The notes under the pieces: generated by a model
What the model was told of the DNA's origin: nothing
What the model saw: the letters and a program-made list of their open reading frames with translations, nothing else
Database searches by the model: none
Translations under genes and position numbers: made by a program
Shown here: piece by piece, positions 43,786 through 51,900 of the stretch
Numbering within the stretch: position 1 is the stretch's first letter
Layout: each line of letters starts with the position of its first letter
NCBI GenBank assembly: GCA_016712525.1
Contig: JADJQX010000001.1
Location: 2,565,501 to 2,629,500 of the forward strand
DNA: 64,000 bases
DNA from: Myxococcales bacterium
Lineage (GTDB): Bacteria > Myxococcota_A > Polyangia > Polyangiales > Polyangiaceae
Reading direction: 5' to 3'

Positions 43786-44379
43786 ATGCCGTTGGTGGAG
43801 GTGCCGAATCCCGAAAAGCTCGACACGCTTCGGAAGAAGCCTGCCATCAAAGAAGGGCTCTACGCCTTGTGCTATCGGAACTGCTCTCCAGCCATGATAT
43901 GCGACAACAATCGTAAGACACCGACGAAGCCCCTGGTTCTGCCGTGGGGAGCGTCGATCAAGTTTGGAAAGTTTCAAGTCGGTTTCGGAAGTCGAATGAC
44001 GGCCAACGATCATCACTTTCATCGATGTCATGAGAGGCACGAGAGTCGCGATGAATGCTTCCTGGCGTACAATCGTGCGACGCCGCTTCATGTCGACTCG
44101 TTCGTACGAGGTTGGGTACTCGACCTTACGGAACAGCCAGGCAAAGCGCGGCGCCAGGAAACGAACGCTTGGATCCATCCGCTGGCGCAGCACCTCGTCG
44201 AAAAGAAGGTGCTCGCGCAGTTCGTCCTCCCAGCGAACGCGCCGGAAGGGTATCGACGGCGTGTCGGAAAGACCCGTGCTGGCGAAGCCTACTTCTTGCA
44301 GCCGACTGCGCTGACCCCAGCGTTCTGGGAAGAATTCGGCAGAGTCGTACGAGAGACCTCTGAAGCGATACTTCAATAA
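43786..44379 (+). CDS. Hypothetical protein of lower GC, probably acquired
   Basis: From the ATG at 43786 the protein has 197 residues; a TTG at 43750 is a possible earlier start. Sequence such as PAIKEGLYALCYRN and LTPAFWEEFGRVVRETSEAI looks genuinely coding. Third positions often carry A or T (AAA, GAA, CAT, TTT), unlike the neighbouring genes, which suggests horizontal transfer. Several His/Cys occur in HHFHRCHERHESRDEC, a possible metal site. No family recognised. It faces the convergent subtilase gene. Confidence 0.6.
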   Translation: MPLVEVPNPEKLDTLRKKPAIKEGLYALCYRNCSPAMICDNNRKTPTKPLVLPWGASIKFGKFQVGFGSRMTANDHHFHRCHERHESRDECFLAYNRATPLHVDSFVRGWVLDLTEQPGKARRQETNAWIHPLAQHLVEKKVLAQFVLPANAPEGYRRRVGKTRAGEAYFLQPTALTPAFWEEFGRVVRETSEAILQ

Positions 44380-44623
44380 CATCTTGAACACTCTACAGAC
44401 GCCCCGGAACAGTCGAAAGCGGCGGCGCGTAGCTCGAGCCGGCTGGATCCGCGCTTCTGGCAGACCTACTTGGTATTGATGGTCGTGAGCCCCCCACGTC
44501 AGGATAGTCGTCGTCTCGCTCGAAACGTCACCGGCGGCATCGAGGCAGCGAGATGGAACAGCAGCGAGCGTACGCGACTGCTTTCGGAGACGGGGGTGGC
44601 CCGGTTGAGCGGCCCACGGTCCT

Positions 44624-47146
44624 TTACACATCAATCGTGATGCCCGGCTCGATCTCGACCCTCGGCTTGATGGCGGCGTAGACGCCAGGGCCGAACACGG
44701 AGACCACGAGGGAGAACTTCATCTCGGCGGTCTTGAGCGCTTTGCGCTGATCCCACCAGCCGAGCACGGGGTAGATCGCGACGAGCTTGTCGCCGACGAG
44801 CTCCGACATCTTGCCGCGCCAGCGATCGCTCTGGACGGTTCCTCGGCTTCTCCGCTCGATCCCGACGTCCCAGTTGAACGATTTGGTCTTCTCGATCTTC
44901 AGGCGTTTCCCCTCGTCATCGGTTGGGCGGAGCAGCGCGTTGATGCGCTGTTTGAACGCTTCCTGGGACTCCTGCGGTCCCTGCATGTCCCACTTGAGGT
45001 CGAGGCCGTGGTACGTGCGCCGCCCGAGCCTGCTCGGCTCGGCGAAGTACGAGAGCGTCACACGCAGCTCGACATCGGGGTCCGCATCGTTGAGCAGGCT
45101 CTCGGGAAGCGGGAGCTGGTACAGCTTCACCTTGCGGCGATACTTCGTCTCCGTCGGCTTCGTGGTCGGCCGCTTTGGTGGGGTCTTCTTCGGCTCCTCT
45201 TCGGCGATCGCGTTCGGCATCGAGTCCTCGACGACGATCGTGGCGATACCTTGTGCGCACTCCGAGGCGAGGCGCTCGTTGGGCACGCCGTAGCCGCATG
45301 CCTGAAGCCGATCGTTCAGGCCGGGGAAGTCCTCGACGATGGCCTTCGTCCAGCTCGCCGACTGGACGATGAGGCCGCGCACCGTCTCGGGGCGCAGGTT
45401 CGGTTCGAGCGACCAGATGTGCGCGGAAAGGTGGGCGACGCGCGCGCTCGCCTCGCTCGTCATCGACATCAACCCCACCGGCCTGCCGTACGTGTGGCGG
45501 TGGCTCGTCGTGAGCGCCGACAGCGTGGGGACGGCCGAGTCGGTCAGCGATCCAGAGATCGCGAGGTTGCCGCCCTCGAATACCACGTCGGGCTTGATCG
45601 GCCACTCGTTTCCGACGAGCCCAGTGCTCGTGTAGGGAGAAATCCCGCCGGGCTTGGTCGCGACGACGCGCGCTTCGGCGTAGACCTCGTCGTTCGGAAG
45701 CTCCACGCGCGCCGTGAACGCGCCCACGGTCAGCGCGTTGGACGCCTGCGCGGGCTGGTGGATCTTCTCGGAGAGCTGGAGCTGAGGGTACAGCTCGGCG
45801 AGCTTCAACCATTCGGTGTCGCGGGCGTTGCCGGCCGAGACGATCATGAGGCGTCCGAGCCCCTCACGAAACGCGAGCTGGTCGACGGCCTGGCTCCACA
45901 GCGTCGGCGCGATGCCATCGAGTGGCGGGTCCTGCATGGACCGCGTCACGGCGAGCACGAAGGCGCGATTGCGAGGGCGTGCGTCCGCATCTTCGGCAGA
46001 GCGCACCGCGCGCTCCGTCAGAACTGGCCACTTCTCGCAGTTGTCGTCGTCGGCCGTGCCGTAGCCGGGCGCGATGAGAAGGCGGCTGCTCTGCAGCCAG
46101 TGTGAAGCATCGGCGTGTCCACGCTCGATGACCGCCCCCAAGTCGCGATGCAACGCGAGCCCGGCCATCTTCGTGCCATGCCCGTAGGTATCCTCCGGCG
46201 AGGGGATCTCGGGGCCCGCTGTCGTCGCGCTCAAGATCGCGGACTTCAGGAGCGGGTGCCCCGTCGCGATGCCCGTGTCGAGCACCACGACGGCGGGTGC
46301 GTCCTCGTGCGGCTGACGAAGTGCGAAGCCGGCGATGTCCTTCGTGACGAGATCGTCGAGCAGCTTGAGGTCGCGGAGGGGCTGCGGTGCGAGATCGACC
46401 TCGTAGATGCAATCGGTGGCCACACGCAGCTCGTCGAGCTGTCTGCCCGTGAGCCGGATGAAGAAGTAGACCAGCTCGGGACCTTGAAACTCGTCGAGCT
46501 TCTGCGGCGCGCCGAGGCGATGGAGCTGACGTGCGATCTGCGCGCGGCTGTTGGCCGTATCTTCGGGGTTGCGGTAGCCGCCTCGGCATCCGACCTCGAG
46601 CCAGCAGGCGCGGTCCGCAGGCGGCGCCGCGGCCCGGAGCTGCACGCCGCTCAGGTCGCCGATCTCAGCGAGCCCGATGCTGCCCATCGGGCCGATCGCC
46701 TTCTCGCTGCCGCGATGGGTGCTGACCGTACCGTCCTTCTCGGTCTTGGTCGTGACCTTCGAGTCGTCGGCGAAGGCAGCAAGCTTCTTGCGCAGGTATT
46801 CGAGGTCCGCGCTCGCCACGTCGAGAACGACGGTGCCCGTGTCCGGCATGACGCCCACGAGGCGCGCGTCGGATCGGGCATCGTCCAGTTGGTCTGGAAC
46901 GAGCTGGGCGTTCGCCGCCGGCCGAACGGCGACAATCTCGCGCTTCGCGAGCTCGTCACGGGCGTTCTCCGCGCGAGCCTTCACCTGCTGCGCGATGGCG
47001 TCGAGTTGCTGGGTCAGCGCGGTGGTGTGCGCGCGCGGATCGAGCGACGGCATCTTCGGTGGATTGCCCCCACCACCTTGAGGCGCTTCATAGGTGTGCA
47101 CCGAGGTGATCTTCCCTCGAAGGAGAGGGAGCCGCGCGTCGGCCAC
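44624..47146 (-). CDS. S8 (subtilisin-like) peptidase paired with an AAA+ ATPase
   Basis: An 840-residue protein with no signal peptide, so probably cytoplasmic. The GTG at 47146 comes three bases after the ATPase stop. The first 260 residues are a helical and beta adaptor-like region. The S8 core follows: Asp in VVVLDTGIATGHPLL near residue 290, His in TYGHGTKMAGLAL near 322, oxyanion Asn in VSAGNARD and Ser in MTSEASARVAHL near 563. The C-terminal 250 residues form a beta-rich domain (ELRVTLSYFAEPSR). The ATPase-subtilase pair resembles two-gene cassettes seen in variable genome regions; an immunity or stress role is inference. Confidence 0.88.
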   Translation of the reverse strand: MADARLPLLRGKITSVHTYEAPQGGGGNPPKMPSLDPRAHTTALTQQLDAIAQQVKARAENARDELAKREIVAVRPAANAQLVPDQLDDARSDARLVGVMPDTGTVVLDVASADLEYLRKKLAAFADDSKVTTKTEKDGTVSTHRGSEKAIGPMGSIGLAEIGDLSGVQLRAAAPPADRACWLEVGCRGGYRNPEDTANSRAQIARQLHRLGAPQKLDEFQGPELVYFFIRLTGRQLDELRVATDCIYEVDLAPQPLRDLKLLDDLVTKDIAGFALRQPHEDAPAVVVLDTGIATGHPLLKSAILSATTAGPEIPSPEDTYGHGTKMAGLALHRDLGAVIERGHADASHWLQSSRLLIAPGYGTADDDNCEKWPVLTERAVRSAEDADARPRNRAFVLAVTRSMQDPPLDGIAPTLWSQAVDQLAFREGLGRLMIVSAGNARDTEWLKLAELYPQLQLSEKIHQPAQASNALTVGAFTARVELPNDEVYAEARVVATKPGGISPYTSTGLVGNEWPIKPDVVFEGGNLAISGSLTDSAVPTLSALTTSHRHTYGRPVGLMSMTSEASARVAHLSAHIWSLEPNLRPETVRGLIVQSASWTKAIVEDFPGLNDRLQACGYGVPNERLASECAQGIATIVVEDSMPNAIAEEEPKKTPPKRPTTKPTETKYRRKVKLYQLPLPESLLNDADPDVELRVTLSYFAEPSRLGRRTYHGLDLKWDMQGPQESQEAFKQRINALLRPTDDEGKRLKIEKTKSFNWDVGIERRSRGTVQSDRWRGKMSELVGDKLVAIYPVLGWWDQRKALKTAEMKFSLVVSVFGPGVYAAIKPRVEIEPGITIDV

Positions 47147-47149
47147 GGG

Positions 47150-48136
47150 TCAGCTCCTGGCCGGCACGTTTCGTCGCTTCAGCTCCTCGAGCGCGCGGAC
47201 GACATCGCGCACCGAGACACCTTCACGATCATCCAACGCCATCGTGCGGACCGCATCGTCGCACGCGCGCGCGACGTCCGCGAAGCTCCAGCCCTCGGCG
47301 TGTGCCGCGAGCGTCGCCGCCGCCGCATCGTCGAGGCCTACCGTGGAGAGCCTCAACTTCATCAGCTCGGCGATCTGTTCGCGCGTGGGGATGTCGAACG
47401 GCACGATCACGTCGAACCGTCGGAACACGGCCCGGTCGAGCAGCTCGACGTGGTTGGTCGCCGCCACGAGGATGCTGCCGCTCATGTCGGCGTCGACGAG
47501 CTGCAGGAACGCGGTGACCACGCGGTTCATCTCGCCTACGTCCTGCGAGTCGCCGCGCGCCTTCGCCACCGAGTCGAACTCGTCGAAGAGGTACACTCCG
47601 GGACGGCGCGGCATCTCGGCGAAGATCGCCCGGAGCTGCACGGCAGTCGCTCCGAGGAAGCGGGAGAACAGCGCGTCGAAGCGCACCGTCATCAGCGGCA
47701 GACCCATCTCGCCGGCGAGCACAGCCGCGGCGAGCGTCTTTCCGCAGCCTGGGGCGCCGTGGAACAGGAGGCGCCGGCGCGGCTGGACGCCGAAGCGTTC
47801 GAGACGCGCGCGCGATCGATTTTCGGAGAGGACGCGCTTGAGCGTCTCCTCGGTCTCCGGGAGCAGGACGATGTCGCGGAGGCGCTCGTCACGGTGGCCG
47901 CCCTCGAGGATGTCGGCGAGGTCGCCACGAGGCGCGGCGATGTCTACGACGGGGCCCTGGTGCTTGCGGGACGCCGTCGCGGGCATCTTGGCGACGATCG
48001 CGCGGATCTCCTCTGCGACGCGCACGTGCCCGGCGTTGCTCTCGGCCGCCGCAAGTTGCAGCGCAGCCTTGCGGAACGACGATTCGTCGCCCTCCGCGTG
48101 GGACTGCAGCAGCAGCTTGAGGATGTCGGCCTTCAT
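47150..48136 (-). CDS. AAA+ ATPase (CDC48/FtsH-type) partner of the subtilase
   Basis: From the ATG at 48136 the protein has 328 residues. After a helical N-terminus comes one AAA domain: Walker A GAPGCGKTLAAAVLAG, Walker B VYLFDEFDSVA, sensor ATNHVELLD, arginine finger RRFD, then a C-terminal helical lid. It lacks a peptidase of its own and is directly followed by the S8 gene (3-bp gap). It could unfold or regulate substrates for that protease. An upstream in-frame ATG is possible but adds only a low-complexity stretch. Confidence 0.88.
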   Translation of the reverse strand: MKADILKLLLQSHAEGDESSFRKAALQLAAAESNAGHVRVAEEIRAIVAKMPATASRKHQGPVVDIAAPRGDLADILEGGHRDERLRDIVLLPETEETLKRVLSENRSRARLERFGVQPRRRLLFHGAPGCGKTLAAAVLAGEMGLPLMTVRFDALFSRFLGATAVQLRAIFAEMPRRPGVYLFDEFDSVAKARGDSQDVGEMNRVVTAFLQLVDADMSGSILVAATNHVELLDRAVFRRFDVIVPFDIPTREQIAELMKLRLSTVGLDDAAAATLAAHAEGWSFADVARACDDAVRTMALDDREGVSVRDVVRALEELKRRNVPARS

Positions 48137-48483
48137 GACGCTTTCTGGCTTCTCGAGAGAATCTGGCTCCGTGGCTTCACAACTTCGCGGCGAGGGTACC
48201 GCCGGTACCCGCATCGTCGACTTCACCAGAGGCCACCCCCGCTAGCAAAGCCTAGTCAAGCTTGATCAAGGGAACAAGCGACAAGCATGGGCTGGCGTTG
48301 GCCCCGGACCTTGCGTCCGGCGCTCGAGCCCGAGCAACGGTCGCCCCGAGCCCGTTGCCTGCAGAACCGCCCCCCCAACCTTCACCAAATCAACTCCGGG
48401 CCCAGCCCCCGCAACCTCGCGCGCCCCGTTCGCACAGCTCCCCCAGCGCTTCGCTTGGTTCGTCACGCGGACCTCGCGGTACG
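48137..48483. other. Gap between the ATPase gene and the wHTH fragment
   Basis: No gene recognised. It should contain the promoter of the ATPase-subtilase pair. Confidence 0.4.
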
Positions 48484-48948
48484 TCACGCCGAGGCAGTCG
48501 GAACCGGAGCCGCCGGAGGTGCGCGACCGACCGGTTCTTGGAGGGCTCTCTTCTTTCCAGCCTCGACCTCTTTCGAGAAGAGCGGCCCGTCTGCCGTACG
48601 GTACGCCTGTGCCGGGTGGGCCGGGTCCGGAGGGCGGCGCTTGAGTCGCGCCTCGCGCACCACCGGCCCGAGATGGTCCTCGACCAATGACGCGGGGTCG
48701 CGGCCGAGCACGCTCGCGAGCTCTAGGGGGGCCACGCGCGCCGAGAGGAGCCTGACGATCGCCTCCCTGAGCCTGTTGCTCCTGTGCTTTTTCCCGAGCC
48801 CAGCGACAAGGGAACGCTCCAGCTCCGAGAGCTCCCCCCATCCGAGACCGAGCTCCCCCCATTCCGGCTGCCTGAACGGAATGCACGAAAGCCTCGCAAC
48901 ATGCCTCGGATTATTCACCACGACGACCCGATTGACCAGGTGACTCAC
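48484..48948 (-). CDS. Small winged-helix protein, possibly a truncated RecG/AlbA_2-type C-terminus
   Basis: From a GTG at 48948 (AGAGGA about 7 bases upstream) the product has 154 residues. Residues about 45-115 read LREAIVRLLSARVAPLELA and then a hinge and RLKRRPPDPAHPAQAYRT, resembling the C-terminal winged helix of ATP-binding RecG-like or transcription-regulator proteins, where a large N-terminal part would normally precede. That part is missing, so this is either a stand-alone DNA-binding protein or a remnant. Divergent from the Rhs gene, with only 18 bp between starts. Confidence 0.45.
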   Translation of the reverse strand: MSHLVNRVVVVNNPRHVARLSCIPFRQPEWGELGLGWGELSELERSLVAGLGKKHRSNRLREAIVRLLSARVAPLELASVLGRDPASLVEDHLGPVVREARLKRRPPDPAHPAQAYRTADGPLFSKEVEAGKKRALQEPVGRAPPAAPVPTASA

Positions 48949-48966
48949 TCGTGATCCTCTGCCGGG

Positions 48967-51900
48967 ATGCCTCGGCGCGCGCATCCCTCGTTCTCGCTGC
49001 CCTTCCTGCTGCTCATGGCCCTCTCCGTCGCGCTCTCGGCGTGCGGTGGGTGCAGCGACGAGACGTCACCTCCAGGCGCCGACCCCGACGGGGGCGTGAA
49101 CGTGCCGCCGCCGCCCGGGGAAGGCGGGCCGTGGGTCGATCCGTGCGCGGCGCCTCCCATCGACGGCACGGCCGGGGTGTCGTTCGCGGACGCTATCCGA
49201 TTCTTGACCGAGGGCGCGTGCTCGCAGCAGCTCGGGGTCGACAAGGCGTACCTCGACGCGACGCGCGTCTCCGTCGTGCGAGGGCGCGTGCTCGACGAGG
49301 CGGGCGCGCCCGTCGTGGGCGCGAAGGTACGGGCTCCGAGCGAGGCCAAGCTCGGCGAAAGCAAGACGGACGGCGAGGGGCGGTTCAGCTTCGTGGTGCT
49401 CGGGGCGGGCTCGACGCGGCTTCGCTTCGATGCGCCCGGGAAGCTGCTCGCGCACAGAACCGCGTCGCCGCGCCCGAACCGGTTCGCCGTGCTCGAAGAC
49501 GTGGTGCTCGTCGCGCCCTCGGCCAAAGGCACCCCGGTCGCGTTCGGCTCCGCGGAGTGGCAGGTCGCCTCGGGGGAGACGTCGCGGGACGAGAGCGATC
49601 CGCGCACGGCCGTGGTGCTCGTGCCACCGGGTACGCGGGCCGAGGTCGTGAAGGCGAGCGGCGACAAAACGCCCCTCGAACGGGGCACGTTGCGCGTCAC
49701 CGAATACACACGTGGCAGCCGAGGCCCTTCGGCGATGCCTGGCGAGCTGCCTCCGGCGAGCGCGTACACCTACGCGTCCGCGTTTGCGATCGACGAGGCG
49801 GGCGTCGACACACGCGTCGCCTTCAGCGCGCCCGTGGTCACCTACGTCGACAACTTCCTCCACATGAAGGTCGGAGCCCCGGTGCCCGCGGGGGTGCTGG
49901 AGGATGGTGACTCCGGTTGGAAGGCCGAGGCCTCGGGCCGCATCGTCGCCGTGCTCCCTGGGCCTTCTCTCGACACCGACGGTGACGGCCAGGCCGACGG
50001 CGCCGACGCGCTCGCCGCCGCTGGCATCACGCCCGGGGAGATCGCGGCCCTCGCGAAGGCGGGAGTCGTCCCCGGCAAGAGCTACTTGCGTGTCCCTATG
50101 GCCCACTTCTCCGCGTGGGACCTCAACTGGGCCTTTGGCCCGCCCCTCGACTCCATCTTCCCCCCGGATGGTGACGGCAAGGGGGGCCCGGGCATTCCGT
50201 GCATCGGCTCGGGTGGCTCGTGGTTCGAGTGCGAGAAGCGCACCCTCGCCGAGGACTTGCCGCTCGTCGGCACGAACGTGTTCCTCCACTACCACTCGGA
50301 CCGCATGCCGGGCCGCAAGGACGCACGTACGCTCACCGTGCCGGTGACGGGCGCGACCGTGCCGCCCACGGCGAAGCGCGCCGAGGTGAGCGTGACGGTG
50401 CTCGGCGTGACCGAGACGAAGACGTTCGCGCCGCTGACCCCGAACCTCACCCACACCTTCACCTGGAACGGCAAAGACGCCTACGGGCGCGATTGGCCCG
50501 GGCAGACGGTCGCCGAGGTGCGGGTGGGCCTCGTGTACGACGGTGTCTACCAGAACGTGCGCACCTTCGGCGCCTACGGCGACGGAGAGGCCGTCACCGG
50601 CGACAAGACGCGCCAAGAGGTCGGCCTCCGTCGCGGATACGAGGTCCCGATCGGCGCGCGTGATCAGACCGCGCTCGGGCTGGGGGGCTGGTCGCTCTCG
50701 GCGCACCACGTCTACGATCCCGCGGGGCGCGTGCTCTACCGCGGGGACGGGACGACGCGCTACGCCGCGGACATCGGCGCCACGTTGCGCATCCTCGCCG
50801 GGAGCGGGCGCTTCGGTGGCGCTGGCGATGGCGGACCGCCGCTCGCCGCCGACCTCGCCTCGCCGGACGGCGTGGCCGTGGACGCGAAGGGGACGGTGTA
50901 CGTCTCCGAGAGCATCGGGTACCGAATCCGCAAGATCGAGGGCGGCGTCATCTCCACCTTCGCGGGGACGGGGACACAAGGCCACACGGGGGACGGCGGG
51001 CCCGCGACGATGGCAACGATCGACACGCCGCGTGGCGTGATCGTGCGCCGGGACGGGCGCGTGTGTTTCGCCGAGCAGTACGGCGACAGCGTGCGTTGTG
51101 TCGGCCGCGACGGCGTGATCCGGACGATCCTGGGCGGTGGGGCCAAGCCGATCACGATCGATCCTCAGCTCGCGACCGAGGTCACGGTCTCGCGACCGAC
51201 CGCGCTCGCCGAGGGCCCGGACGGGAGCCTCTACGTCACGGCCGAGGGCACGAGCACCGTGGTGCGGCTCGACCCGGGCGGACGTGTCGAGCTCGCCGTC
51301 GGCGGTGGCATGGAGATCGGCGAGGCCGTGCCGGCGCGGAGGACCTCTCTGCTCTTGCCGCGTGGCCTCGCCGTGGGCCCCGACGGGACGCTCTTCATCG
51401 CCGAGCAGGGGAGAAATCGCGTGAGGCGCGTCGACCCGTCGGGTCTCGTGTCGACGCTCGCGGGAGCAGGGGACGCGGGCAGCACGGGCGACGGTGGGCC
51501 CGCCGAGAGCGCGACGTTTCGCGGTCCGACCGCGCTCGCGGTCGACGCCGAGGGCGCGGTGTTCGTCTCCGACCAGGGCAACCTGCGCATCCGACGTGTG
51601 GAGCGTGGGAGGGTTCAGGCGTACGCGGGGGGCGGCGATCGACCTGGTCTCGAGGGCTCGGCCGGGCGCCTGACGTCCCTCTCGACGCGCACGCTCGCGC
51701 TGGGCCCCGACGGCACGCTCTACGCGACGGAGGAGTCGCAGAACCGCGTCGTCACGCTCAAGTCGCCGTTCCCCGGCACGAGCCCTGGCGAGACGCTCAT
51801 CCCCGACGAATCGGGCGCCACGGTGGACGTGTTCGACGTGAAGGGGCGCCACCTTCGCACGCTCGACGCGCTCACCGGCACGCCGATCGTGACGTTCTCG

